Counted from the first letter of the stretch, positions 40,202 through 48,958 are shown. The stretch: 64,000 nucleotides of DNA from Azospirillum soli (GCF_017876165.1 NZ_JAGINQ010000015.1:97741-161740), one strand, 5' to 3'. Notes: generated from the sequence alone by a model not told the origin. Numbers and translations: made by a program.

Positions 40202-41548
40202 TCAACCAGCGCGCACCCGCGCCAGGAACCGATCCACTTCGGTGCCGAGCGTGGAAGACTGGCGGGTCAACTCGTTGGTCGCGTCAAGCACGTTGCGCGC
40301 CTCGCTGCCGGTGTCGGCGGCTGAGCCGTTGACGCGCACGATGGTCTCGCTTACTTCGCGGGTGCCGATGGACGCCTGCTGAACGTTCCGAGCGATCTCG
40401 GTGGTCGCGGCGCCCTGTTCTTCCATGGACGTGGCGATCGACGTCGAGATCTCGTTGATCCGCGAGATGGTTTCGGAGATCGAGCGGATCGCGCCGACGG
40501 CCTCCTGGGTCGCACCCTGAACGGCGCCGATCTGGGCGTTGATCTCTTCGGTCGCCTTGGCCGTCTGGTTGGCGAGGCTCTTCACTTCCGACGCCACGAC
40601 CGCGAAGCCCTTGCCGGCCTCTCCGGCCCGCGCGGCCTCGATGGTCGCGTTCAGCGCCAGCAGGTTGGTCTGGCTGGCGATGTCGTGAATGAGCTTCACC
40701 ACCTGCCCGATCTTGCTGGCAGCGTCCGCAAGGCCCTGCACCGTGTTGTTGGTCCGTTCGGCCTGCGACATCGCCTCGCTGGCGATGGCCGCGGACTGAG
40801 TCACCTGATGGCTGATCTCGCCGATGGAGGCGGTCAGTTCCTCCGCCGCCGCCGCCACCGTCTGGATGTTGACGGAGGCTTCCTCGGCCGCCGCCGCCAC
40901 CTGGGTAGACTGGACGCTGGTTTCCTCGGCCGTGCGGCTCATCTTCTGGGCGGTGCCCTGAAGCGTCTGCGCGGCGTTCGCCACGGCTTGGACCACGCCC
41001 TTGACCTCACGCTCGAAGGCGTCGGCGGTGCTGCCCAATTCGCGGGAGATGATGGCGGCGGTGTTCAGATCGACATAGACCGAGGTCGCCAAATCCATGT
41101 CGAGGAAGACAGCCTTGTTGATCGACTGCAACAGCAGCGCCAGCTTTTCCGGCTTCTTGCGGTACACTTGAGCGGCAAGGTCGATCAGCTTGTTCAGGGT
41201 GAAGCAGTAGGCGCCCATGTACCAGCGCGGCTCCAGGCCGATTCGCTGGTGCGCCTGACCGATCTTGAGCACCTGCGCCATGTAGGTGTCGTCGAAAGTG
41301 CCGGTGAAAACGCTCTTCAGCCAGTGCTGCTTCTGCATGTCGCGCGCGCGGCTGACCGTCGCCGGATTGACAAGAAGATGCGAGACCTGGGGGATCGTGC
41401 GCAGGTAACCGTAAAAATCTTCCAGGATTTGGTCAATGCGTTGCGCCAGATAGGGCTGGAACTCCCGAAGAGCGGCCTTTCCGGTTTCGTCGATGCGCAG
41501 AAACGAGATGCGGTCGAGGATGGACTGAGTCTGGGCGGCATGCGACAT
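40202..41548 (-). CDS. globin-coupled methyl-accepting chemotaxis protein
   Basis: 448-residue soluble chemoreceptor without membrane segments. Residues 10-175 form a protoglobin sensor: the likely heme-ligand His is His100 in KIGQAHQRIGLEPRWYMGAY, typical of HemAT-like sensors. Residues 215-440 form the signalling coiled coil, with the conserved hairpin tip ASQTNLLALNATIEAARAGE at about 300. It probably senses oxygen (or CO/NO) and steers aerotaxis through CheA/CheW. GAGGAA precedes the ATG. Confidence 0.93.
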   Translation of the reverse strand: MSHAAQTQSILDRISFLRIDETGKAALREFQPYLAQRIDQILEDFYGYLRTIPQVSHLLVNPATVSRARDMQKQHWLKSVFTGTFDDTYMAQVLKIGQAHQRIGLEPRWYMGAYCFTLNKLIDLAAQVYRKKPEKLALLLQSINKAVFLDMDLATSVYVDLNTAAIISRELGSTADAFEREVKGVVQAVANAAQTLQGTAQKMSRTAEETSVQSTQVAAAAEEASVNIQTVAAAAEELTASIGEISHQVTQSAAIASEAMSQAERTNNTVQGLADAASKIGQVVKLIHDIASQTNLLALNATIEAARAGEAGKGFAVVASEVKSLANQTAKATEEINAQIGAVQGATQEAVGAIRSISETISRINEISTSIATSMEEQGAATTEIARNVQQASIGTREVSETIVRVNGSAADTGSEARNVLDATNELTRQSSTLGTEVDRFLARVRAG

Positions 41549-41778
41549 GGCGGCTTCCTCGGGCGAAAGGTCGACGGCAGCTTACGCAGGATTTGTATAG
41601 AATGCAAAATAATCTACTGCGAGTGGGCCACTATGGTGTGGTGATAGAGTTGTGAAAACGGTCCCCATTGTCGCAGGTACATTGCAGGCGCAAAAAATAA
41701 CCGGCGGCGCCGTATGGCAGCCGCCGGTCGTGTGTACGGAAAGGTTATGGAGGCCGTTCTGTATGCGACTCGAGCGGG

Positions 41779-42666
41779 TTAAGCCGCCATGTGGGCGGGA
41801 CGCCGCAGCGCCTGAGCGGCACTCAGCACCGCCTTTTGCAACTTCTCGAACGCGCGCACCTCGATCTGACGCACCCGTTCGCGCGACACGCAGAACTGCT
41901 GGCTCAGCGCCTCCAAAGTCGAGGGGTCGTCCTTCAGCCGGCGCTCGAACAGGATGCGCCGTTCGCGGTCGTCGAGCCGCTCCAGAGCTTGCCCGACCAA
42001 GCGCCGCCGCAAAGCCAGCTCATCGGCTTCCGCGATCATGCTTTCCTGGGTCGGACGTTCGTCGGCCAGCAACTCCAGCCAGTTGGTCTCGCCGTCGCTG
42101 GACAGCGTGGCGTCCAGGGAGCTGTCGTTGGACGAGAGGCGGCGGTTCATTTCCACCACTTCCAATTCCGGAACGTCCAGTTCGGTCGCAATGGCGGTGA
42201 CCGTTTCCGGCGACAGGTCGCCCTGCTCAAGCTCTTCCATTTGGCTCTTGAGGCGGCGCAGGTTGAAGAACAGCTTCTTCTGCGCGGCGGTGGTGCCCAT
42301 CTTCACGAGCGACCAGCTGTGCAGGATGTATTCCTGGATGGCGGCTCGAATCCACCACGTGGCGTAGGTCGCAAAGCGGAACCCGCGCTCGGGATCGAAT
42401 TTCTGGGCGGCCTGCATCAGTCCGACGTTGCCTTCGGCCACCAGGTCGGCCAAGGGTAGGCCGTAGCCGCCGAAGCCGCGCGCGATCTTGATGACCAGCC
42501 GGAGGTGGCTGCCGACCAGACGTTCGAGCGCTGGCGCGCTGCCGCGGTCGCGCCAGGCAACGGCCAGTTCGCGCTCTTCATCCGGGGCGAGGATGGGGAA
42601 GCGCTTCGATTCTTCGACGTATCGGGTCAGGCTGGCATTTTCACCAGTCAGGAGTTTCTTGAGCAC
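41779..42666 (-). CDS. rpoH: RpoH-type alternative sigma factor
   Basis: 295 residues. Region 2 (ADLVAEGNVGLMQAAQKFDP, FATYATWWIRAAIQEYI) is followed by the RpoH box QKKLFFNLRR (about 128-137), which marks heat-shock sigma-32 factors. Region 4 ends with the HTH LEALSQQFCVSRERVRQIE. The start is the GTG at 42666, seven bases after GGAGG; a more upstream TTG exists. Alphaproteobacteria often carry several rpoH paralogues, so this need not be the main one. The protein ends in RRPAHMAA. Confidence 0.93.
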   Translation of the reverse strand: MLKKLLTGENASLTRYVEESKRFPILAPDEERELAVAWRDRGSAPALERLVGSHLRLVIKIARGFGGYGLPLADLVAEGNVGLMQAAQKFDPERGFRFATYATWWIRAAIQEYILHSWSLVKMGTTAAQKKLFFNLRRLKSQMEELEQGDLSPETVTAIATELDVPELEVVEMNRRLSSNDSSLDATLSSDGETNWLELLADERPTQESMIAEADELALRRRLVGQALERLDDRERRILFERRLKDDPSTLEALSQQFCVSRERVRQIEVRAFEKLQKAVLSAAQALRRPAHMAA

Positions 42667-43271
42667 TCCAAGGCCTCCTCTCTCCAACTCTCCACCGTCA
42701 GCCGTGACGCCTTACCCTGCCGATGAACGCTGAGAGCGCTCATCGTTTCGGCCTTTGTTTTATGGAATTTCGCCGAACTTCTTCAGGATCGCGTCAGTCA
42801 GACACCGATAATGTGCCGGGATGACCAAGTTGGATCAAGCCTGTAAACGGTTCTCCGACAATATTTTTCGTCGTATATCCCGGCTATTCTACAGCCGAGA
42901 CAGTTGTTCCAAAAGTGAGAACCTTTGTTGTGGTTGTTCGCGGAGGAGGTCTGACGTTTTGGAGACGAGCGATTTTGGGCCTGTCCATTTGGCCAGTCTC
43001 AGCCAAAAAGCCAAAACATCGATCGACCCAACCAGCCTTTCGGAATATCGCGATCAGCCGAACGTCATGGGGCGGCGTCCAGGCGCTTTGTTTGCGATCA
43101 GCCGGGAAAGCGGGGCGGTCGCGGAATTTTGAAATGGGAGCGCTCTGCCATGCGACCAGCCTTTTCTTCCGGGATGCCCTTGCTTTGCCGCTACTCGCCT
43201 CCTCGGCAATCGTCGGCTAGCGTGGGTTGCAACCGGCGTGTTAGCCTGGAGGAAAGACACAGGGTTCCCCC
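42667..43271. other. 605-bp region without a supported gene
   Basis: Lies between the divergent rpoH and acetyltransferase genes. Slightly lower GC than average, with two overlapping plus-strand open frames (about 42821-43220). Neither has a good ribosome site or a recognisable product. It should hold the rpoH promoter; no clear sigma-32 or sigma-70 match was found. Confidence 0.5.
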
Positions 43272-43793
43272 ATGATCATTCGCGACAGTCGAGCTTCAGA
43301 CTTGGATCGCATCCAGGCGATTTACTCCCATCATGTGTTGCGGGGCCTTGCCTCCTTTGAAGAGGTGCCGCCGGACCAGGCCGAGATGGGGCGGCGGCGG
43401 GATGACGTGCTGGAGCGCGGGTTTCCTTATCTGGTGGCGGAGATCGACGGCGAACTCGCCGGATACGCCTATGCCGGTCCCTACCGCCTGCGCACCGCCT
43501 ACCGTTTCACGGTCGAGGACTCGATCTACATCGATCCGGGCTGCATGGGGCGGGGCATCGGGCGCGCGTTGCTGGCGGGGATCATCGACCGCTGCACCGA
43601 AGCCGGATGCCGGCAGATGGTGGCGGTGATCGGCGACAGCGGGAACGCGGCGTCCATCGGGCTTCACCGGCATCTCGGCTTCGAGCCGGCGGGGGTCCTG
43701 AGATCGGTCGGCTTCAAGTTCGGTCGGTGGGTGGACGGCGTCCTGATGCAGCGGGCCTTGGGGGACGGCGACAGAACCCTTCCCGAGCAATAA
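43272..43793 (+). CDS. GNAT N-acetyltransferase, phosphinothricin/methionine-sulfone type
   Basis: 173 residues. The opening IIRDSRASDLDRIQAIYSHH and LASFEEVPPDQAEMGRRRD match the Pat/YncA (MddA) group, which acetylates phosphinothricin, methionine sulfone or sulfoximine. The acetyl-CoA loop is CMGRGIGRALLAGIIDRC (about 98-115), with IGLHRHLGFEPAGVLRSVGF near the end. A detoxification role is inferred from the group; the natural substrate is unknown. Confidence 0.9.
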   Translation: MIIRDSRASDLDRIQAIYSHHVLRGLASFEEVPPDQAEMGRRRDDVLERGFPYLVAEIDGELAGYAYAGPYRLRTAYRFTVEDSIYIDPGCMGRGIGRALLAGIIDRCTEAGCRQMVAVIGDSGNAASIGLHRHLGFEPAGVLRSVGFKFGRWVDGVLMQRALGDGDRTLPEQ

Positions 43794-43796
43794 AAG

Positions 43797-43822
43797 AGGC
43801 CGTCGGCGATCACCAACGGCCT
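43797..43822 (+). terminator. hairpin just after the acetyltransferase gene
   Basis: Stem AGGCCGT (43797-43803) with ACGGCCT (43816-43822), beginning four bases after the stop codon of the acetyltransferase. There is no T-run, so it is a weak candidate terminator. Confidence 0.4.
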
Positions 43823-43937
43823 GAGTAAGGGAGGAAACGCTCCAGAGGCGTATGACCAAAGCTTATGCCGCAGCGCACAATGGCGCCATGAGTGGAATGT
43901 CGCAGATCCCGTGATCCGGTTATGAGAAGCGGGAGCA

Positions 43938-43972
43938 TGAAAAACGGGCGCACCCGGTGGATGCGCCCGTTG
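43938..43972 (-). terminator. intrinsic terminator of mucR
   Basis: Perfect 10-bp stem AACGGGCGCA (43943-43952) with TGCGCCCGTT (43962-43971), loop of nine bases. Read on the minus strand it is followed by TTTTTCATG, a T-run. It lies 39 bases past the mucR stop and should end the HU-mucR transcript. Confidence 0.85.
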
Positions 43973-44010
43973 ATCGCTAAGCCAATAGCGCCAGCGTCAG
44001 CCTTGGGGCG

Positions 44011-44421
44011 TCAGCCGTGGACGGCCCGCTTGCGGCCGAGGCCGAGCTTCGTCGCCATTTCCGAGCGCGCCTTCGCGTAGTTCGGAGCCACCATCGGGTA
44101 TTCCGGCGGCAGATTCCACTTCACGCGGTATTCGTCCGGCGTCAGATCGTAGACGGTCTTCAGATGCCGCTTGAGCATCTTCAGTTTTTTGCCGTCCTCC
44201 AGGCAGACGATGTAGTCGGGGGTGACCGACTTCTTGATCGGCACGGCAGGCGCTTGCTCGGCTTTGACCGGAGCGGCCTTCTCCTCACCCAGACCGCGGA
44301 ACGCCTCTTGAACGTTGCTGATCAGCGACGGCAGGTCGCCGACCGCCACCGTGTTGTTGCCGACATACGCCGCCACGACCTTCGCGGTCAGCGTCTGCAG
44401 TTCCGATGGTTCGATGGTCAT
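44011..44421 (-). CDS. mucR: MucR/Ros family transcriptional regulator
   Basis: 136 residues. MucR proteins bind AT-rich DNA and silence or tune genes for exopolysaccharide, motility and cell cycle. The family block is DYIVCLEDGKKLKMLKRHLK followed by TPDEYRVKWNLPPEYPMVAP. The zinc-finger area has Cys-X2-Asp and a single clear His (KRHL); where many relatives have a second His, Val/Tyr is found (KTVYDL), so metal binding may be weak or absent. It lies 28 bases after the HU gene on the same strand, with GGAG upstream of the ATG. Confidence 0.92.
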   Translation of the reverse strand: MTIEPSELQTLTAKVVAAYVGNNTVAVGDLPSLISNVQEAFRGLGEEKAAPVKAEQAPAVPIKKSVTPDYIVCLEDGKKLKMLKRHLKTVYDLTPDEYRVKWNLPPEYPMVAPNYAKARSEMATKLGLGRKRAVHG

Positions 44422-44449
44422 TGTGGCGCTCCGCTGGGTCCGGTGCGTA

Positions 44450-44725
44450 TCAGCCGTTGACCGAATCGCGCAGCTGCTTGGCGGGCTTGAACTTCGGCGC
44501 CTTGGAGGCGGCGATCTTCACGACTTCGCCGGTGCGCGGGTTGCGGCCCTCGCGGGCGGCGCGCTCGGCCACCTCGAAGATGCCGAAACCGGCCAGGCGA
44601 ACCTCTTCACCGCGACCCAGCGCCGAGGAGATGCCCTCGAACACCGACTGGACGACCTTGGCCGCTTCGGTCTTCTTGATGCCGGCGCTGGTGGCGACGG
44701 TTTCGATGAGTTCGGCCTGGTTCAT
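44450..44725 (-). CDS. HU family DNA-binding protein
   Basis: 91 residues beginning MNQAELIETVATSAGIKKTE and holding the beta-arm segment GRNPRTGEVVKIAASKAPKF, the HU/IHF DNA-clamp. It compacts and bends DNA. ATG at 44725 chosen because GGAG is eight bases upstream and the sequence then matches the HU start exactly; an earlier start adds four residues. Followed by mucR after 28 bases, so the two nucleoid proteins are probably made from one transcript. Confidence 0.95.
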   Translation of the reverse strand: MNQAELIETVATSAGIKKTEAAKVVQSVFEGISSALGRGEEVRLAGFGIFEVAERAAREGRNPRTGEVVKIAASKAPKFKPAKQLRDSVNG

Positions 44726-44866
44726 GCACAACTCCATGGGCTGGATTGACTGCGGATTTTTCCGTGTTATTGGCAGAAGGAAACCATCCGCACAAGAGCC
44801 AAGGCGCCCAAGGCAACCTGGGGTGTTTTACAGGGTCTGACTTCTTGCCGGAACTGTGGCCCGTAT

Positions 44867-44905
44867 GCATCAAGCCGGCCGCGGAACCCGTGCCGGCTTG
44901 GATGC
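44867..44905 (-). terminator. hairpin downstream of the nucleotidase gene
   Basis: Arms GCATCAAGCCGGC (44867-44879) and GCCGGCTTGGATGC (44892-44905) pair with one bulged base. It lies about 60 bases past the minus-strand nucleotidase stop. No T-run. Confidence 0.4.
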
Positions 44906-44966
44906 GGAGCCTCTGCCGGCGCCGGGATTCCCGCGACTCGCAGGCATTTCGGGCCGCTTCTCCGCG

Positions 44967-45434
44967 TCACCCGGAGAATCCGAGCGTCTTGAGGGCTTCG
45001 ATCGAAGTCTTGGCGCTGGTGTGCAGGATGAAACGGCCGCCGACGGACTCCCACGGTTCGCGCGCCTTCTCGCGGTCGTCCACCAGCACCTTGCCGGGGC
45101 CGCCGTAGCGGTGCTTGTCGCGGGCCATGCAGGTGATGACGCGGACGTGCGAGCCCAGCATGTGGGCGACCCAGCGCCGCTTCTGCTCCGGCGCCCAGGA
45201 CCCCAGCGGCAGGCCGGTCAGGATCGTCGGCTCGTAGGGCTCGCAAAAGCGCCAGAGATCCTGGGCGTCGTGCATGAACTCCAAAGTGCCGAAGAAGTCG
45301 GGATGCCGGGACAGCTCCCGCCACATGACCTTCATCGGCAATTCCTCCGGGCGCTTGCCGGTCACGGCCTTCACGCCGCGGTCGAAGTCGGCCAGCACGC
45401 CGTCGAGGTCGAGAAACAACTCCAGCTTCGTCAT
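44967..45434 (-). CDS. 5'(3')-deoxyribonucleotidase-like HAD protein
   Basis: 155 residues. HAD motif I is LFLDLDGVLADFDRG (about 6-20), the second acidic motif lies in PGKVLVDDREKAREPWES (about 113-130). The sequence matches the NT5C (5'-nucleotidase deoxy) group, which dephosphorylates deoxyribonucleotides. GAGGAA lies upstream of the ATG. The protein is short, without a cap domain insertion, as usual for this group. Divergent from the pyruvyltransferase gene. Confidence 0.82.
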   Translation of the reverse strand: MTKLELFLDLDGVLADFDRGVKAVTGKRPEELPMKVMWRELSRHPDFFGTLEFMHDAQDLWRFCEPYEPTILTGLPLGSWAPEQKRRWVAHMLGSHVRVITCMARDKHRYGGPGKVLVDDREKAREPWESVGGRFILHTSAKTSIEALKTLGFSG

Positions 45435-45556
45435 CGGGGGACCGTCGGTTCCTCAGGTGGTTCGACCACAGAATAACCCCGGAGGAGCGGAGATGTTTGG
45501 GGAACCTTCGCCGGTGGGGTGGGGTTGCTGGGCAAGACGCTTTTGGGGAGCGGGGT

Positions 45557-46678
45557 ATGACCGTCATAGGCATTTCAGGATCGTATGGGGGGTTGAACCT
45601 TGGGGACGAAGCGATCCTGACATCGGCGGTGGCGCAGCTGCGCGCCACCGTGCCGGGGGTGGAGGTGGTGGTCTTCACCCGCAACGCGCAGCACACGCAG
45701 GAAAACCACGCGGTGGACCGGGTGCTGAACCCTCGGGAGGCCATGCGGGACGAGATCACCCCGGAGGTGGAGCGGCTGGACCTGCTTCTGCTGGGCGGCG
45801 GCGGCATCCTGTACGACAGCGAGGCCCAGACGTACCTGCGGGAAGTGACCATCGCGCAGAATCTCGGCATCCCCACATACACCTTCGCCATCGGTGTCGG
45901 GCCGCTGAAGGACCGGGTGGAGCGGGAGGCGGTCCGGGAAGGGTTGGACCGCATGGCCGGGATCACCGTGCGGGAGCAAAGCGCCAAGCGCCTGATCGAG
46001 GAAATCGGGGTCACCGTCCCGGTGACGGTCACCGCTGATCCCGCCCTGTTGCTGGAGCCGGAACCCTTCACCGACGCCATGCTGGCTGAAGCCGGTATTC
46101 CCAGGGACCGCCCTCTGGTCGGCCTGTCGGTGCGCGAGCAGGGCGCGGCGGCGCCGGACCTGTCGGAGACCGCGTACCACCAGCTGCTGGCCGAGGCGGC
46201 GGACTTCATCGTCGAGCGGTTTGGGGCTGACGTGGTCTTCGTGCCGATGGAACTGGCCGACGTGCGGGAAGCCCATCGGGTGATGGGGCGCATGAGCCTC
46301 CCGGAACACGCCCATCTTCTGAAGTACCAGTACAAGCCGCGCCAGATCATCGGACTGATGGAGCATTTCGAGATGGCGGTCGGCATGCGGCTGCATTTCC
46401 TGATCTTCGCCGCCATCACCGGAACGCCGCTGATCGCGCTGCCCTACGCGTCGAAGGTCTGGGACTTTCTGGCCTCGCTGGGGCTGGAGCCGCGCGCCAT
46501 GGCGGGGCACACCACGGCGGGGACCTTCCTGGCCGACCTCGACCGGCTTTGGGACAACCGCGCCGAACAGAAGGCGCTGCTGCGCCAGCGCGTGCCCGAC
46601 CTTCAGGACCGCGCCCGCCACACGGTTGCGCTCGCCGTCCAGACGGTTCGGCCGCGCGACGATGTGGCGATAGCCTGA
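45557..46678 (+). CDS. polysaccharide pyruvyl transferase family protein
   Basis: 373 residues. The start IGISGSYGGLNLGDEAILTSA and later VGPLKDRVEREAVREGLDR and MRLHFLIFAAITGTPLIALP are typical of the CsaB-like pyruvyltransferase family, which adds ketal pyruvate to cell-surface sugars. The DLLLLGGGGILYD motif is at about 77. GGGGAG lies upstream of the ATG. The next gene follows after 16 bases in the same direction. Acceptor sugar unknown. Confidence 0.88.
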   Translation: MTVIGISGSYGGLNLGDEAILTSAVAQLRATVPGVEVVVFTRNAQHTQENHAVDRVLNPREAMRDEITPEVERLDLLLLGGGGILYDSEAQTYLREVTIAQNLGIPTYTFAIGVGPLKDRVEREAVREGLDRMAGITVREQSAKRLIEEIGVTVPVTVTADPALLLEPEPFTDAMLAEAGIPRDRPLVGLSVREQGAAAPDLSETAYHQLLAEAADFIVERFGADVVFVPMELADVREAHRVMGRMSLPEHAHLLKYQYKPRQIIGLMEHFEMAVGMRLHFLIFAAITGTPLIALPYASKVWDFLASLGLEPRAMAGHTTAGTFLADLDRLWDNRAEQKALLRQRVPDLQDRARHTVALAVQTVRPRDDVAIA

Positions 46679-46694
46679 CGAGAGGAGTGTCGAC

Positions 46695-48116
46695 GTGCCG
46701 TTCCTGACCTGTCCCAGCTCTCCGGAAACCGTCACGCTGCCGCCTCGCCAAGCCTTGAGGGCAGGGCGGTGCAACGTCCTCGTGGTCGGCGGCGGGCCGG
46801 CTGGCATGGGCGCGGCCATCGGCGCGGCGCAGGCCGGGGCCGACACGGTTCTGGTGGAGCGCTACGGTTTTCTGGGCGGCAACGCCACGGCGGCGCTGGT
46901 CATGCCCTGGATGAGCTTCTACACCCAACGCGGCTCGGTCGCGGTGGTGGACAACACCGCGCTGATGCCGCAGGACCACGGGCCGGGAGAGCCGGTGGTC
47001 GGCGGCGCCCTGGCCGTGTTCCTGGGGCGGCTCTACGCCAGCCACGGGGCGATCCCGCCCTCTCCGGACACCGGCTTCACCGTGCCCTTCGACCCGGAAA
47101 TCCTGAAGGTTACCGCGCAGGAGATCCTGGACGAGGCGGGGGTGAAGGTGCTGCTGCACGCCTTCGCCTCGACCGTGCTGGGCGAGAAGGGGCGGCCGAG
47201 CGGGGTGGTGTTCGAAACCAAGTCCGGCCCGGTGGTGATTGAGGCCGATGTCATCATCGACTGCACCGGGGACGGCGACATCGCGGCGCTCGCCGGCTGC
47301 GACTACGAGGTCGGGCGGGAGGAGGACGGGCTGACGCAGCCCATGACGCTGATGTTCCGCATGGTCGGGTTCGACCACGCGGCCTTTTCCGACTTCGTGC
47401 ACGGCAACCCGACGCAATGGCGCGGCGTGCACGGGTTGTGGGATCTCGTGTCCAAGGCGACCGCGAACGGCGACCTGAATTTGACGCGCGAGGACATCCT
47501 GTTCTTCGCCACCACCCATCCGGGCGAGGTCGCGCTGAACTGCACGCGGGTGACCGGGGTTCTGGGGACGAACGTCTTCGACCTGACGCGGGCCGAGTGG
47601 GAGAGCCACCGGCAGGCGGCGCAAATCGCCGCCTTCCTGCGGAAATATGTGCCGGGGTTCGAGCGCGCCTACAACTGCCAGACGGGGACCGGGATCGGGG
47701 TGCGCGAGACCCGCCGGATCGTCGGCGAGTATTATATGACGGCCGATGACGTTCTGGGCGCCGCCAAGTTCGACGACGCGGTGGCACGCGGCACATACCC
47801 CGTGGACATCCACAGCCCGACGGGGAAGGGGACCGTCCTGAAGCGCGTTCCCTCTGGCGAGTGGTACGAGGTGCCCCTGCGGGCTCTGCTCCCCAAGGGG
47901 ATGGAGAATCTGTTGGTCGCCGGCCGCTGCATTTCCGGCAGCCACGAGGCCCATTCGTCCTACCGCGTCACGCCGACCTGCATGGCGACCGGGCAGGCTG
48001 CCGGCGTCTGCGCCGCCATGGCCGCGAAGGGCAGGGCAAGGACACGGGACGTCGTGGCCGGGGCCGTGCAGAAGGAGTTGCTGCGGCAGGGGGCTTTGTT
48101 GCGGGAGGTTGGCTGA
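46695..48116 (+). CDS. FAD-dependent oxidoreductase
   Basis: 473 residues. The Rossmann motif for FAD is VLVVGGGPAGMGAAIGAAQA (about 28-47). Then VIDCTGDGDIAALAG-type segment (DCTGDGDIAALAGCDYEVG, about 191) and C-terminal LLVAGRCISGSHEAHSSYRV (about 412), the hallmarks of the FAD_oxidored (PF12831-like) group. Substrate unknown. The start is GTG after AGAGGAG. It likely shares a transcript with the pyruvyltransferase gene. Confidence 0.88.
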   Translation: MPFLTCPSSPETVTLPPRQALRAGRCNVLVVGGGPAGMGAAIGAAQAGADTVLVERYGFLGGNATAALVMPWMSFYTQRGSVAVVDNTALMPQDHGPGEPVVGGALAVFLGRLYASHGAIPPSPDTGFTVPFDPEILKVTAQEILDEAGVKVLLHAFASTVLGEKGRPSGVVFETKSGPVVIEADVIIDCTGDGDIAALAGCDYEVGREEDGLTQPMTLMFRMVGFDHAAFSDFVHGNPTQWRGVHGLWDLVSKATANGDLNLTREDILFFATTHPGEVALNCTRVTGVLGTNVFDLTRAEWESHRQAAQIAAFLRKYVPGFERAYNCQTGTGIGVRETRRIVGEYYMTADDVLGAAKFDDAVARGTYPVDIHSPTGKGTVLKRVPSGEWYEVPLRALLPKGMENLLVAGRCISGSHEAHSSYRVTPTCMATGQAAGVCAAMAAKGRARTRDVVAGAVQKELLRQGALLREVG

Positions 48117-48139
48117 GCCGCTGGTGGCGTTGCTTGCCT

Positions 48140-48285
48140 TCTTGTGCACCATTGTGCGGATTGTGCAGGGGACGGGTTCTGCACAACGGGGTTTTTGGGC
48201 GGTTTGTCGTTTGATTTTAGGGGGATGGTGAGGGTTGTGGGTGGGCGTATGTTGTGCGGTGGGTGCACAACGGTTGGCGGGCGAA
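48140..48285 (-). repeat. TTGTGCA-box repeat, copy 2 (inverted)
   Basis: Six TTGTGC(A/G) or complementary boxes lie at 48142, 48152, 48161, 48180, 48252 and 48264. Read on the minus strand their order and spacing match copy 1 at 31636-31803, and both share AAACGACAAA and CCCTGCACAATC. It starts 24 bases past the FAD oxidoreductase stop and is oriented toward it, so it is not a promoter of that gene. Confidence 0.7.
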
Positions 48286-48302
48286 TGATCGGGTGTGCTG
48301 TG

Positions 48303-48393
48303 CCCCCACCCTAACCCTTCCCCGCCGCGCGGGAGAGGGAACTCCGCCGTTGTTCCCTCCACCGCTGAAAGCGGGGAAGGGTTAGGGTGGGGG
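48303..48393. repeat. long perfect inverted repeat of the ACCCTAACCC family
   Basis: Arms of 23 bases (48303-48325 and 48371-48393) are perfect complements, each holding ACCCTAACCC or its complement, with inner GCGCGGGAGAGGGAA. A 45-base centre has further small hairpins. It abuts the decayed HTH gene to its right and may have replaced its 3' end. Confidence 0.85.
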
Positions 48394-48394
48394 C

Positions 48395-48958
48395 CCGTGT
48401 TATCCGGGATGATCGGCGGCAACGGGCGGTCCAACCGGCCCTCGTCGTCGGGCGGCAGGGTCCAGGAGGGGGCGAGCAGGTCGTTGTGCTTGCGGAGTTT
48501 GACGCGGGCCTCGCGGACCAGAGAGACATATTCCCAATAGGTGCGGTAGCGGAAATCGGTGTGTTCCTGCCAGGCGCCCCAGATGGTGGTACGGTGCAGG
48601 CCGACCTTGGCTCCCGCTTCGGTGGGTGAGTAGCCGGCGGCGATCAGGCGGGCGACGCGGGCCCAGACTTCGTCGGGGTAGGGCGAGCGGGGGACGAGAC
48701 GGCCTTCCTCGCATTGCGGGAGGGGCGGGCCGTCCAGCGCGTCGGGGCCGCTGGTCGGGGCGCGGCCGTCCTGGGCGTAGCGGAGGACGCAACTGTCCAG
48801 GCACTTGGGATCGGAGCGGTCCCAGGCCGTCTACCAGCGTGGGATGGGAGAAGCCGAGCGCGGCCAAGCCCTGCGTGCGGTCGCGGGGGATGCAGCTCTT
48901 GCCTCGGCGGAACCCCAGCGCGACGGTGATGGCGCGTCCCCCCGGAAGAATGAAGGAC
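48395..48958 (-). pseudogene. frameshifted HTH-containing gene remnant
   Basis: On the minus strand a coding-like frame (ILPGGRAITVALGFRRGKSC, then RTQGLAALGFSHPTLV) stops being sensible near 48830. A second frame continues smoothly with TAWDRSDPKCLDSCVLRYAQ, RSPYPDEVWARVARLIAAGY and SPTEAGAKVGLHRTTIWGAW, an HTH resembling terminase small-subunit or resolvase-type domains. One extra base near 48829-48834 would explain the switch and creates a TAG stop. Neither part has a usable start codon in frame, and the 3' end runs into the inverted repeat. A decayed phage- or transposon-type gene is the best reading. Confidence 0.5.

Noticed and set aside
42821..43220. Two overlapping short open frames in the rpoH upstream gap
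   Set aside because: No ribosome site, no family resemblance and poor codon use; treated as non-coding.
46416..48434. 672-residue open frame antisense to the FAD oxidoreductase
   Set aside because: Shadow of a well-supported gene; only its first residues (near 48400) belong to the HTH remnant.
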